Source of the DNA: Microcella sp.
GTDB taxonomy: Bacteria > Actinomycetota > Actinomycetes > Actinomycetales > Microbacteriaceae
Assembly (NCBI RefSeq): GCF_025808395.1
Contig: NZ_CP075524.1
Location: 806,001 to 870,000, forward strand
Length of the DNA: 64,000 nucleotides
Reading direction: 5' to 3'
Position numbers and translations under genes: made by a program. This document shows, in pieces, positions 52,462-61,047 of this stretch. The number at the start of each line of letters is the position of its first letter. The first letter of the stretch is position 1. A model generated the notes under the pieces. That model was not told the origin of the DNA, ran no database searches, and was given only the letters and a program-made list of their open reading frames with translations.

Positions 52462-53688
52462 TCACTCGGCGGCCGCGAGCTGCCCGCAGGCCCCGTCGAT
52501 CTCTTTGCCTCGAGTGTCGCGCAGCGTGGTCGGAATTCCGGCCGCCTCGATGCGTCTCACGAACTCGCGCATGACGGCGGGCTCTGAACTGGTCCAGATC
52601 GAGCCGGGTGTCGGGTTGAGCGGAATCGGGTTGACGTGCACCCAGCCGCGGCCGCGCTCGAGCAGCTTCTGCGCGAGCAGGTCGGCGCGCCATGCGTGGT
52701 CGTTCATGTCTTTGATGAGCGCGTACTCGATCGACACCCGCCGGCCGGTCGCGTCGAAGTAGGCGCGCGCGGCGTCGAGCGCCTCGTCGACCTTCCAGCG
52801 CGAGTTGACGGGGATGAGCTCGTCGCGCAACTGGTCGTCGGGCGCGTGCAGGCTGAGTGCGAACGTCACCGGAATCTTCTCCTCGGCGAGCTTCAGGATG
52901 GCCGGCACGAGCCCTACCGTCGACACCGTGATGTGCCGAGCGCTCATGCCGAGGCCGTGCGGCTGGGGCTCGACCATCGTGCGCACAGCATCCATCACCC
53001 GGTTGTAGTTGGCGAGCGGCTCGCCCATTCCCATGAACACGATGTTGCTGACGCGCTCGGGCGTCGTCTCGCCGCGCTTCTTGCCCCCGAGCTCGCCGGC
53101 CGCGATGGCCGCGTTGGCCTGCACGATCTGGTCGATGATCTCGGCGGCCGACATGTTGCGCGTCAGCCCGGCCTGGCCGGTGGCGCAGAACGGGCAGTTC
53201 ATGCCGCAGCCGGCCTGGCTCGAGACGCAGAGTGTGATGCGGCCCGGGTAGCGCATGAGCACGCTCTCGACGAGGGCGCCGTCGTGCAGCTTCCAGAGAA
53301 ACTTGATCGTGTCGCCGTTGTCGGTGCGCAAGCGTCGAACCTCAGTCAGCAGCGGGGGCAGCAGGCCAGCCACGAGCTCGTCGCGCTGCGCGGCCGGCAG
53401 GTCGGTCATCGCCGCGGGGTCGCTCGTGTAGTGCGTGAAGTAGTGAGTGCTGAGCTGCTTCGCGCGAAAGCCCGGCAGACCGAGCTCTGTCACCCGCGCG
53501 ACGCGCTGCTCGGCAGTCAGGTCGGCAAGATGCACGGGCGGCTTGCCCCTCTTGGGCTCGGCGAACTGCAGCACCGGCCGCCCGTCGGGGCCCATCTTCT
53601 GCTGCCAGCCCTCGGTCGTCGGGCGCACCTGGGGGCGAGCATCCGTCGATGCAGCACCGTTATTGCGGATGCCGCGCTCGATTGCCAT
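52462..53688 (-). CDS. rlmN: Dual-specificity 23S rRNA/tRNA adenine-C2 methyltransferase
   Basis: Radical SAM enzyme that methylates A2503 of 23S rRNA and A37 of some tRNAs. The 408-residue protein has the [4Fe-4S] motif CxxxCxxC as C161, C165 and C168 (GCGMNCPFCAT), the second catalytic Cys401 near the end (DGACGQL), and the GMGEPLANYNRV motif. All essential Cys are present. The start follows TACCCT by 6 nt. Confidence 0.96.
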   Translation of the reverse strand: MAIERGIRNNGAASTDARPQVRPTTEGWQQKMGPDGRPVLQFAEPKRGKPPVHLADLTAEQRVARVTELGLPGFRAKQLSTHYFTHYTSDPAAMTDLPAAQRDELVAGLLPPLLTEVRRLRTDNGDTIKFLWKLHDGALVESVLMRYPGRITLCVSSQAGCGMNCPFCATGQAGLTRNMSAAEIIDQIVQANAAIAAGELGGKKRGETTPERVSNIVFMGMGEPLANYNRVMDAVRTMVEPQPHGLGMSARHITVSTVGLVPAILKLAEEKIPVTFALSLHAPDDQLRDELIPVNSRWKVDEALDAARAYFDATGRRVSIEYALIKDMNDHAWRADLLAQKLLERGRGWVHVNPIPLNPTPGSIWTSSEPAVMREFVRRIEAAGIPTTLRDTRGKEIDGACGQLAAAE

Positions 53689-53694
53689 ACCCCC

Positions 53695-53700
53695 AGGGTA
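53695..53700 (-). promoter_or_regulatory. -10 element (TACCCT), leaderless start of rlmN
   Basis: In the minus direction TACCCT ends 6 nt before the ATG of rlmN, and the short leader has only a run of G residues. Confidence 0.45.
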
Positions 53701-53742
53701 CGCGGCGGCGCCAGAGAGCTCTGCCGTTGGCGGTCGAGCGGG

Positions 53743-54234
53743 TCAGGCGTCGAGCAGCTCGCGCAGCCGCACGAGAGCGTGCAAGGTGGTTCGCGACACC
53801 ACGGCCACAGGGTCGCCGTCGAAGTGATGCGTCGCCGCCCAGTCTGCCCGGGGCGTGCTGACGGCGATCATCACAGTGCCCGCGGGGTGCCCCTCTGACT
53901 CCCCCGGCCCGCCGACGCCGGTCACCGCGACGGCCGCATCGGCTTTCATCAGTCGCCGAACGCCCGCCGCCATCTCGAGCGCGCACTGCTCGGTCACCAC
54001 CGGGCCGCGGTGCACGCCGAGGGCCTCGACCTTGGCCGTCTCGCTGTAGGCGACGACACCGCCCGCGAACCAGAGTGCCGAGTGAGGCGCTCGGCCGAGG
54101 GCCGTCGCGATCGCTCCGCTCGTGAGCGATTCTGCGCAGGCGATCGACAGCTCTCGGCGCTGCGCGGCCGCTGCCACGGCAGCCGCTTCTTCGGCGATCG
54201 ACTCAGCGCGCGAGAGCACGACCTCTGCATTCAT
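53743..54234 (-). CDS. pncC: CinA-family nicotinamide-nucleotide amidohydrolase
   Basis: A 163-residue stand-alone CinA C-terminal domain, the NMN amidohydrolase (PncC) that returns nicotinamide mononucleotide to the NAD cycle. Motifs include CAESLTSGAIATALG (about residue 33), GGVVAYS, and AVTGVGGPGESEGHPAGTV near 105-123. The fused N-terminal MoeA-like domain of full CinA is absent, which is normal for this subgroup. Its start overlaps the preceding membrane-protein gene by 4 bp. Confidence 0.9.
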   Translation of the reverse strand: MNAEVVLSRAESIAEEAAAVAAAAQRRELSIACAESLTSGAIATALGRAPHSALWFAGGVVAYSETAKVEALGVHRGPVVTEQCALEMAAGVRRLMKADAAVAVTGVGGPGESEGHPAGTVMIAVSTPRADWAATHHFDGDPVAVVSRTTLHALVRLRELLDA

Positions 54235-54560
54235 CGGGATGCTCCGCCCGCGAGCACGAGCGTGGCGAGCAGCGCCACCACGATCATCGTCGAGTAGAGC
54301 GCCGCGAGTGCGGTGAGACGCACGCGACCCGCCGCGACCCAGGCGCGCACGAGCACCATCGACACCAGCAGCACCCCCATGATGACCACCGCAGAGAAGC
54401 CGACTGGCCTGAGGCCGTCGATCATGAGCAGCATTGCCCCGAGCAGCACGGCAGAGACGGCCGCCATCACGACCCAGGTGGTGCCAGCCGTGCTCGTGAG
54501 CGCCGGCTGATTGCGCACTTTCGTCTCGTCGAGACGCGCGTGGTCGGTATCGATGATCAT
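54231..54560 (-). CDS. Small three-helix membrane protein
   Basis: A 109-residue protein with hydrophilic residues 1-25 and three hydrophobic segments (about 28-48, 53-72 and 82-105). No family was recognised. A TACCGT -10 ends 6 nt before the ATG, so it probably heads a leaderless two-gene transcript with pncC. Function unknown. Confidence 0.65.
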   Translation of the reverse strand: MIIDTDHARLDETKVRNQPALTSTAGTTWVVMAAVSAVLLGAMLLMIDGLRPVGFSAVVIMGVLLVSMVLVRAWVAAGRVRLTALAALYSTMIVVALLATLVLAGGASR

Positions 54561-54566
54561 GCGTCG

Positions 54567-54572
54567 ACGGTA
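54567..54572 (-). promoter_or_regulatory. -10 element (TACCGT), leaderless start
   Basis: In the minus direction TACCGT ends 6 nt before the ATG of the three-helix membrane protein that heads the pncC transcript. Confidence 0.45.
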
Positions 54573-54670
54573 TCGAGCCGCCCATCGCGCACGGCACCCC
54601 TTGACAATCGGGTGGTGGCTCAGGGTCGCGCGGTCGAGTGCTCAGGCGTGATGCACGGAGGCACCGTTCG

Positions 54671-54711
54671 TTCGACTACGTTATGCGCTACATTTCATAG
54701 TAACTCTACTA
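54671..54711 (+). promoter_or_regulatory. Promoter with palindromic operator before ABC/XRE operon
   Basis: A -35-like TTCGAC (54671-54676) is spaced 17 bp from TTCATA (54694-54699). The perfect palindrome TAGTA-ACTC-TACTA (54698-54711) overlaps the -10 and the expected start site. The stretch is AT-rich compared with its surroundings. The site is well placed for repression by the XRE regulator encoded at the end of the operon. Confidence 0.5.
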
Positions 54712-54745
54712 CAGATTGAAGCATGATACTGATCGAGAGGCAGGC

Positions 54746-55654
54746 ATGAGCAATCGCGACGTGGTGGTTCGCACACGCAACGTGACCATGAGGTATGGGC
54801 CGAAGTCAGTGCTGGCTGGCCTCGATCTCGAGGTGCTCCGCGGTGAGGTGGTCGCTCTGCTGGGGCCCAACGGCGCCGGCAAGACGACGACCATCGAGAT
54901 CTTAGAAGGGCTGCGGTCACCGACATCGGGAGACGTCGAGGTGCTCGGCATCAACCCCCTGAACGCGAGCGCCGAGCACCGAGCACGAGTCGGCGTTGTG
55001 CTGCAGTCGTGGAGAGACCACGCGCGCTGGCGAGTGCGAGAGTTCTTGCACCACCTCGTCGTGCTGCACGCGCCGTATCGAGACGACGACCCGCAGTGGA
55101 GCGTCGACGGCTTGCTCGATCGAGTCGGATTGGCCGACAAGCCCAACGCGCGAATCGCCTCACTATCGGGCGGGCAACGTCGCCGACTCGATGTGGCCGT
55201 CGGCCTCGTCGGTCAACCCGAGCTGCTGTTCATGGACGAACCGACTGTCGGGTTCGACCCCCACGCGCGACGCGAGTTTCACGAACTCATGCACGACCTC
55301 TCAGACACGAGATCGACGACCATTGTGCTGACCACGCACGACCTCGCCGAAGCCGAACGGCTGGCCGACCGCATATTGATTCTCGACGGCGGCACCATCG
55401 CGGCCAACGGCAGCGCCGACGAGCTCGCGCGGCAGGTCGCCGGCGCCACCGAGGTTCGGTGGCGCATCGGCGACGATCGCTTCGTGCACTCGACCGATGA
55501 CGCGACGAGCTACGTCAGAGAGCTGCTGCAGCGCGAGCCCCGGTTGACCGACCTCGAAGTTCGCCGCACGACCCTCGAAGACACCTACCTGACAATGGTG
55601 GCCCGCACTGCTGAACCGCCCGCACAACCGTTCGCCCACGAGGAGGAGAACTGA
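54746..55654 (+). CDS. ABC transporter ATP-binding protein (DrrA/CcmA-like)
   Basis: A 302-residue ATPase with GPNGAGKTTTIEIL (Walker A, about residues 40-50), LSGGQRRRLDVAVGLVGQPELLFMDEP (signature and Walker B, about 138-165) and a switch His (LTTHDLAEAERLADR). The C-terminal extension of about 80 residues is typical of drug- or peptide-export ATPases. The substrate is unknown. ATG 54746 is preferred over a TTG at 54716 because a GAGAGGCAGG site precedes it. It overlaps the permease start by one base. Confidence 0.9.
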   Translation: MSNRDVVVRTRNVTMRYGPKSVLAGLDLEVLRGEVVALLGPNGAGKTTTIEILEGLRSPTSGDVEVLGINPLNASAEHRARVGVVLQSWRDHARWRVREFLHHLVVLHAPYRDDDPQWSVDGLLDRVGLADKPNARIASLSGGQRRRLDVAVGLVGQPELLFMDEPTVGFDPHARREFHELMHDLSDTRSTTIVLTTHDLAEAERLADRILILDGGTIAANGSADELARQVAGATEVRWRIGDDRFVHSTDDATSYVRELLQREPRLTDLEVRRTTLEDTYLTMVARTAEPPAQPFAHEEEN

Positions 55655-56508
55655 TGACCCGCATCTCAACCAGCGCTGTTCGCGCCGGTGCCCTGCGCGG
55701 CGCCATCGAGTTTCGCAATAGCCTGCAGAAACCCGCCGACCTCACCTACTACCTGATCGGCGCAGGTGGGTTCGCGTTCGCACTCTGGTTCTTCCGCAAC
55801 GACACCGTCGACGGGGTCGGAATCTCTGTGTCTGCCATCATCTTTCCGAGTGCCATTGCGCTCATGACCCTGTTCGTCGCGACCTACGGGCTCGCCACCC
55901 TCGTCTCGACAGAGCGAGAAGACGGCACCGTCTTGCGACTGTCGATTCTTCCCGCAGGAACCCTGACGTACGCCTGGGGACAGACCGTGCGCACGCTGCT
56001 CGAGCTCGCCTTCACCGTCGGGCTCTTCACCATCATCGCGAGCATCATCGTGCCCGACCTGTGGATTCGTGGCGGAGTCGGCGTTGCCCTCGCACTGGGC
56101 TTTCTTCTTCTCGGAATTCTCGCGTGCCTGCCGCTCGGCTTCGTCGTCGGTTCGCTCTTCAGCAACCCACGATCAGTCGGGGGCTGGGGTTTCATCGTGA
56201 TCGGTGCGATCGTCTGGGCTTCAGGCATTCTCGCGCCGCTGACAGAGATGCCGCACTGGGCGCAGGTCGTGGCACAGAGCTTGCCCCTCTATTGGCTCGG
56301 ACTGGGACTGCGCAGCGCGCTGCTGCCCGAGGGATTCGCCGTCATCGAGGTCGGCGAGAGCTGGCGCACGCTCGAGTCGCTCGGTGTTCTCGGCGCCTGG
56401 GCTGTTCTCGGACTCGTGCTCGCTCCCCTCCTGCTGCAGCGCGTTGCGCGACGCGACACGTTCGCGACGCTAGCGAGCCGACGCGAGAAAGCACTGCAGC
56501 GTGTCTGA
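55654..56508 (+). CDS. ABC-2-type transporter permease
   Basis: A 284-residue membrane protein with six hydrophobic segments and the ABC-2 pattern (a first loop after the amphipathic N-terminus, then a GSLFSNPRSVGGW motif near residue 170 and a PLYWLGLGLRSALLP stretch near 210). It pairs with the preceding ATPase in a TGATG overlap, so the two form an exporter. Substrate unknown. Confidence 0.88.
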   Translation: MTRISTSAVRAGALRGAIEFRNSLQKPADLTYYLIGAGGFAFALWFFRNDTVDGVGISVSAIIFPSAIALMTLFVATYGLATLVSTEREDGTVLRLSILPAGTLTYAWGQTVRTLLELAFTVGLFTIIASIIVPDLWIRGGVGVALALGFLLLGILACLPLGFVVGSLFSNPRSVGGWGFIVIGAIVWASGILAPLTEMPHWAQVVAQSLPLYWLGLGLRSALLPEGFAVIEVGESWRTLESLGVLGAWAVLGLVLAPLLLQRVARRDTFATLASRREKALQRV

Positions 56509-56755
56509 CTCGGCAGCACCGCGCGACAAAGCAGAGCAGGTGCACAACCGCATCGCCATGCTGCGTGTCGAACGCGGAATCAGCCGACGACAGTTCGCCG
56601 AGGCACTCGGTGTGCACTATCAGACTGTGGGCTATCTCGAACGAGGCGAGTACAGCCCGAGTCTGCACCTCGCGCTGCGCATCGCCGCATTTTTCGACGT
56701 GCCCGTAGAGTTCGTCTTCTCGCTGACCCCGTTCGCCCGCATCGCGCCGCACTGA
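56501..56755 (+). CDS. XRE/Cro-family transcriptional regulator
   Basis: An 84-residue helix-turn-helix protein: RIAMLRVERGISRRQFAEALGVHYQTVGYLERGEYSPSL spans residues 18-56. Such short Cro/CI-type regulators often end ABC-export operons and control them. The GTG start overlaps the permease stop by 8 bp. A repressor role at the palindrome upstream of the operon is inferred. Confidence 0.85.
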   Translation: MSDSAAPRDKAEQVHNRIAMLRVERGISRRQFAEALGVHYQTVGYLERGEYSPSLHLALRIAAFFDVPVEFVFSLTPFARIAPH

Positions 56756-56860
56756 AGCGCGATCACCACAGTCTTCGGCGCACGTGTCGATTCCCTCGCG
56801 TCTCATTCGACGCCATAGTGAAGGGACGCATCAGGCGGCCCGCCAGGAAAGGACACCATC

Positions 56861-57295
56861 ATGCCGAAGTACATGCTCATCATGCGCAGCACCGCAGCAG
56901 CAGTCGAAGCATCGAAGAACCTCGACTTCGAAGAGATCATCAACGCCATGGGCGCCTACAACGAGTCGTTGATGCAGGCCGGGGTCATGGTCGGCGGTGA
57001 GGGCCTTGCGGACGAGCCGGGCGTCGTGGTCGACTTCTCGACCGACGACCGCATCGTCACCGATGGCCCGTACGGCGAGACGCACGAGCTGTTCAACGGC
57101 TTCTGGATGCTCGAGGTGTCGTCGCAGCACGAAGCCGTCGAGTGGGCGAAGCGCTGCCCGCTCGGCCCCGGCAGCAAGCTCGAGATTCGACGAGTCACCG
57201 ACGAGAGCGACTTCGCCGACTTCTCTGACAATGAGTTCATTCAGAAAGAAGAGGGCTGGCGAGAAGAGATCGCGAAGAAGGCCGACAACCGCTGA
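56861..57295 (+). CDS. YCII/DGPF-domain protein
   Basis: A 144-residue YCII-family protein: MPKYMLIMRS at the start, the VTDGPYGETHELFNGFWMLEV motif near residue 67, and KRCPLGPGSKLEIRRV. In many actinobacteria DGPF proteins lie next to ECF sigma genes of the ECF42 type, as here, and may take part in the same regulatory system. A GGAAAGGAC ribosome-binding site precedes the ATG by 7 nt. It is followed 2 bp later by the sigma gene. Confidence 0.88.
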   Translation: MPKYMLIMRSTAAAVEASKNLDFEEIINAMGAYNESLMQAGVMVGGEGLADEPGVVVDFSTDDRIVTDGPYGETHELFNGFWMLEVSSQHEAVEWAKRCPLGPGSKLEIRRVTDESDFADFSDNEFIQKEEGWREEIAKKADNR

Positions 57296-57297
57296 GC

Positions 57298-58530
57298 ATG
57301 CCTGGCGACGTCGAGAACACGGTCGCGGCCGTCTGGCGCATCGAGGCGGCTCGCGTCATCGCGACGCTCATCACGTTCGTGCGCGATGTCGACCTCGCCG
57401 AAGACCTCGCCCAAGAGGCGGTGGTGGATGCCCTGCGCCAGTGGCCGCAGCAGGGCATCCCCCAGAATCCCGGGGCGTGGCTGACCGCCGTGGCGAAGCG
57501 GAAGGCGATCGACGCGTGGCGCAGACGCGACGCGCTCGCCGAGCGGTATGCAGCGATGGCCGAGCACCTCGACGAGACCGTCGACGACGAGCTCGAGCCG
57601 ATCGGCGACGAGACCCTGCGGCTGGTCTTCGTCGCGTGCCACCCCGTGCTCAGCCGTGAGTCGCAAGTCGCTCTGACCCTTAGGCTCGTCGGCGGCCTCT
57701 CGACCGACGAACTGGCTCGACTGTTTCTGGTGCCGGTGCCGACGATGCAGCAGCGCATCGTGAGAGCGAAGAAGTCGCTCTCGGCGGCCCGGGTCGAGTT
57801 CGAGGTTCCGCCACCGCACGAGTGGCCAGCGCGCATCGCGAGCGTGCTGTCTGTCGTCTACCTCATCTTCACCGAGGGCTACGCGGCCACGAGCGGCGAT
57901 TCGTGGATGAGGCGCGATCTCGCTGCCGAGGCGCTGAGGCTCGGTCGTCGGCTCGTCGGCCTGCTGCCGCGAGAGTCTGAGGCGCACGGTCTGCTGGCCC
58001 TCATGGAGCTGCAGTCTTCTCGCTTCGGAGCGCGCATCGACGCGAACGGCAACCCTGTGCTGCTCGCCGATCAAGACCGCGCGCGATGGGATCACGGGCA
58101 GATCGCGCGCGGCCGGGCGTCGCTGGCGAGGGCAGACGCCCTCGCCAGCCGCAAGCAGTACGCGCTGCAAGCGGCGATCGCCGAGCAGCACGCGATCGCC
58201 GCCAGTGTCGAGACGACCGATTGGCAGCACATCGTTCTGCTGTACGAGCTGCTCGGCCGCGTCGCGCCCAGCCCCGTCGTCGATCTGAATCGAGCGGTCG
58301 CGGTGTCGATGGCCGGCCGGCCCGAGGCGGCACTGGCGATCGTCGACGCGCTCGCCACCGACAGCCGCTGGCGCGCATCGCCCCTGCTGCCGAGTGTGCG
58401 GGGCGAGATTCTGCTGCGCCTCGGCCGCGCCGTCGAGGGGCGCATCGAACTGCTCAGGGCCGCTGAACTCACTGCGAACGAGCGCCAGAAGCAGGCTCTG
58501 CTGCACCGCGCAGCGCACTCGGCACCGTGA
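57298..58530 (+). CDS. ECF sigma factor with C-terminal TPR-like extension (ECF42 type)
   Basis: A 410-residue protein. The N-terminal half (about 1-180) has sigma-2 (VRDVDLAEDLAQEAVVDALRQWP) and sigma-4 (RLVGGLSTDELARLFLVPVPTMQQRIVRAK) regions. The rest is a helical extension of the DUF6596/TPR type (RDLAAEALRLGRRLVGLLPRESEAHGLLALM and so on). ECF42 sigmas lack a separate anti-sigma factor and are thought to be controlled through this extension. It is 2 bp after the YCII gene, so the two are cotranscribed. Confidence 0.88.
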   Translation: MPGDVENTVAAVWRIEAARVIATLITFVRDVDLAEDLAQEAVVDALRQWPQQGIPQNPGAWLTAVAKRKAIDAWRRRDALAERYAAMAEHLDETVDDELEPIGDETLRLVFVACHPVLSRESQVALTLRLVGGLSTDELARLFLVPVPTMQQRIVRAKKSLSAARVEFEVPPPHEWPARIASVLSVVYLIFTEGYAATSGDSWMRRDLAAEALRLGRRLVGLLPRESEAHGLLALMELQSSRFGARIDANGNPVLLADQDRARWDHGQIARGRASLARADALASRKQYALQAAIAEQHAIAASVETTDWQHIVLLYELLGRVAPSPVVDLNRAVAVSMAGRPEAALAIVDALATDSRWRASPLLPSVRGEILLRLGRAVEGRIELLRAAELTANERQKQALLHRAAHSAP

Positions 58531-58546
58531 CAGCCCCGAACGCGCG

Positions 58547-58552
58547 TACCGT
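58547..58552 (+). promoter_or_regulatory. -10 element (TACCGT), leaderless start of DEAD-box gene
   Basis: TACCGT ends 7 nt before ATG 58560, and the TACCGTTGAGG stretch matches the one in front of gap. It lies 20 bp into the sequence that would code an alternative GTG-started N-terminus. Confidence 0.4.
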
Positions 58553-58559
58553 TGAGGTC

Positions 58560-60329
58560 ATGACGCCTCATGATGACAATGCCCCGACCGAGGCCGACAG
58601 CGCGCCCGCAGCCCCTCTCTTCAGCGATCTGGGCTTGAGCCCCGAGGTCATGGCGGCGCTCACCGACGTCGGATACGAGACGCCGAGCGCGATTCAGGCG
58701 GCCACGATTCCCGCTCTGCTGGCGGGGCGCGACGTGGTCGGACTCGCGCAGACCGGCACCGGCAAGACGGCGGCTTTCGCTCTGCCGATCATCTCGCGGC
58801 TCGACGTCGCGCAGAAGAGCCCGCAGGCCCTCGTGCTCGCGCCGACTCGCGAACTCGCTCTGCAGGTGTGCGAGGCCTTCGAGAAGTACGCCGCCCACCT
58901 CAAGGGGGTGCACGTGCTTCCCGTCTACGGCGGTCAGGGGTACGGTGTGCAGCTCTCGGCCCTGCGCCGCGGTGTGCACGTCGTCGTCGGCACGCCCGGG
59001 CGCATCATGGACCACTTGGAGAAGGGCACCCTCGACCTGAGCGAGCTGAAGTATCTCGTGCTCGATGAAGCAGACGAGATGCTGAAGATGGGGTTCGCCG
59101 AAGACGTCGAGACGATTCTTGCCGACACCCCCGCCGAGAAGCAGGTGGCGCTGTTCTCGGCCACCATGCCTGCGGCCATCCGTCGCATCTCGAAGCAGCA
59201 CTTGCGCGACCCTGACGAGATCACGGTCAAGACCAAGACCACCACCTCGGCCAACACGACCCAGCGCTACCTGATGGTGTCGTACCCGCAGAAGGTCGAT
59301 GCCCTGACGCGCATTCTCGAGGTCGAGAACTTCGACGGCATGATCATCTTCGTCCGCACGAAGAACGAGACCGAGACGCTCGCCGAGAAGCTGCGAGCCC
59401 GCGGCTATTCAGCCCAGGCCATCAGCGGCGACGTGGCGCAGCCTCAGCGCGAGCGCACGGTCGAGCAGCTCAAGTCGGGCACGCTCGACATTCTGGTCGC
59501 GACCGACGTCGCGGCCCGCGGTCTCGACGTCGAGCGCATCAGCCACGTCATCAACTTCGACATTCCGGTCGACACCGAATCGTATGTGCACCGCATCGGT
59601 CGCACCGGGCGCGCCGGGCGCAGCGGTGCGGCGATCAGCTTCGTGACGCCGCGCGAGCGTCGACTGCTCGATGCGATCGAGAAGGCCACCCGCCAGCCGC
59701 TCACGCAGATGCAGCTGCCGACGGTCGACGACGTGAACGCCACGCGCCTGGCCCGCTTCGACGACTCGATCACGGCGGCGCTGGGGCAGACCGAGCTCAT
59801 GACGGCGTTCCGCGACATCATCGGGCACTACGTCGAGCACCACGATGTTCCCGAAGCCGAGGTCGCTGCGGCTCTCGCCGTGGTCGCGCAGGGGGGAACC
59901 TCGCTGCTGCTCACCGAGGCCGACTTGCGCCCCGTGCGACCGCATCGTGACGATCGGGATGCTCGCCCCGCCCGCGACGGCGACCGCGCCGAGCGGCCTG
60001 AGCGCCGCAGCCGCACGGGCAACGGCCGCCTCGCGCCCTACCGCATCGAGGTGGGCCGTCGTCATCGAGTCGAACCGCGTCAGATCGTCGGCGCGCTCGC
60101 GAACGAGGGCGGCTTGAGCCGTGAAGACTTCGGTGCGATCGACATCAAGCTCGACTTCTCGATCGTCGAGCTGCCGGCCGAGATGTCGCGCGAGACGCTC
60201 GACAAGCTCGCGGCGACGCGCATCAGCGGCAAGCTCATCGAGCTGCAGCTCGATCGCGGGCCGCGCAAGCGCGCCGATCGACCGTCGCGAGAGCACGACG
60301 ACCGACCCGCTCGCAAGCCGCGCCACTGA
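58560..60329 (+). CDS. deaD: DEAD-box ATP-dependent RNA helicase
   Basis: A 589-residue DEAD-box protein with the Q motif (GYETPSAIQAATIPALL), AQTGTGKT (motif I), PTRELA, DEAD (motif II in VLDEADEMLK), SAT, and HRIGRTGR (motif VI), then a basic, low-complexity RERPERRSR-type linker and a C-terminal DbpA-like RNA-binding domain (GRLAPYRIEVGRRHRV...). This layout matches DeaD/CsdA, which acts in ribosome assembly and cold response. Start 58560 follows a -10 by 7 nt; an upstream GTG at 58527 overlaps the sigma stop. Confidence 0.92.
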   Translation: MTPHDDNAPTEADSAPAAPLFSDLGLSPEVMAALTDVGYETPSAIQAATIPALLAGRDVVGLAQTGTGKTAAFALPIISRLDVAQKSPQALVLAPTRELALQVCEAFEKYAAHLKGVHVLPVYGGQGYGVQLSALRRGVHVVVGTPGRIMDHLEKGTLDLSELKYLVLDEADEMLKMGFAEDVETILADTPAEKQVALFSATMPAAIRRISKQHLRDPDEITVKTKTTTSANTTQRYLMVSYPQKVDALTRILEVENFDGMIIFVRTKNETETLAEKLRARGYSAQAISGDVAQPQRERTVEQLKSGTLDILVATDVAARGLDVERISHVINFDIPVDTESYVHRIGRTGRAGRSGAAISFVTPRERRLLDAIEKATRQPLTQMQLPTVDDVNATRLARFDDSITAALGQTELMTAFRDIIGHYVEHHDVPEAEVAAALAVVAQGGTSLLLTEADLRPVRPHRDDRDARPARDGDRAERPERRSRTGNGRLAPYRIEVGRRHRVEPRQIVGALANEGGLSREDFGAIDIKLDFSIVELPAEMSRETLDKLAATRISGKLIELQLDRGPRKRADRPSREHDDRPARKPRH

Positions 60330-60344
60330 GCGCGGACGGCGCTC
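60328..60344. terminator. Hairpin between convergent DEAD-box and response-regulator genes
   Basis: GAGCGC-N5-GCGCTC is a perfect 6-bp stem in the 16-bp gap after the DEAD-box stop codon and beside the response-regulator stop. Bidirectional terminator role possible; no T tract. Confidence 0.35.
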
Positions 60345-60345
60345 G

Positions 60346-61047
60346 TCACCCGCCGTGCGCCTGCCCGTCATCGCGCGCGTCGCCGCCGAGCCCGTGACGG
60401 TGTGCGAGCACGACGAGCTGCACGCGATCTCGAACCCCCAGCTTGGCGAGCACGTTGCTCACGTGGGTCTTGACAGTCGACTCGCTGAGATAGAGCCGCG
60501 ACGCGATCTCGGCGTTGCTGAGCCCTTCGGCCGCCGCGTCGAAGACGAGTCGCTCTCGCTCGGTGAGGGTTGCGAACGCGGCAGGCGGGTCGGGGTGGGT
60601 GCGCGCCGGGGTCGTCGCGAGCAGCGCTGAGAGGTCTCCTGCCGCAGCGACCGCTGTTCCTGCGTGCACCGCTCTGATCGCCGAGATCAGAAACTCTGGG
60701 CTGGCGTCTTTCAGCAGAAACCCCGCGGCCCCCACGTCGACGGCCGCTCGCGCCCGCTCGTCGAGCCCGAAGGTTGTCAGCACCACGATGCGCAGGGGCG
60801 TCGACCGGCGCGCGGCACGTTCGGGGCTCAGCAGTCGACGTGTCGCTTCTGCTCCGTCGACGTCGGGCATGCGGATATCCATGAGCACGACGTCGGCCTC
60901 GACCTCGTCGAGCAGGGCGACAGCTTCGGCGCCCGTGCCCGCCTCACCCACGAGCTGCATGTCGGGCTGGGCCGCCACCACTGCGGCGACGCCGTGCCGG
61001 AAGAGCGGCTGATCGTCGACGAGCACCACCCGAATGTGCTCGGTCAT
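60346..61047 (-). CDS. LuxR-family response regulator
   Basis: A 233-residue response regulator with a receiver domain (VVLVDDQPLFRHG, phospho-acceptor Asp in VVLMDIRMPDVDG near residue 56, and KDAS) and a C-terminal LuxR helix-turn-helix (LTERERLVFDAAAEGLSNAEIASRLYLSESTVKTHVSNVLAKLGV, about residues 162-205). Its start overlaps the kinase stop by 4 bp, so the pair is cotranscribed. The DNA target may be the CGGTAC array in front of the ABC transporter. Confidence 0.94.
   Translation of the reverse strand: MTEHIRVVLVDDQPLFRHGVAAVVAAQPDMQLVGEAGTGAEAVALLDEVEADVVLMDIRMPDVDGAEATRRLLSPERAARRSTPLRIVVLTTFGLDERARAAVDVGAAGFLLKDASPEFLISAIRAVHAGTAVAAAGDLSALLATTPARTHPDPPAAFATLTERERLVFDAAAEGLSNAEIASRLYLSESTVKTHVSNVLAKLGVRDRVQLVVLAHRHGLGGDARDDGQAHGG

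Noticed and set aside
54601..54606. A perfect TTGACA as -35 of the ABC/XRE operon
   Set aside because: No acceptable -10 lies 16-18 bp downstream of it on the plus strand; the TTCGAC/TTCATA pair further on fits better.
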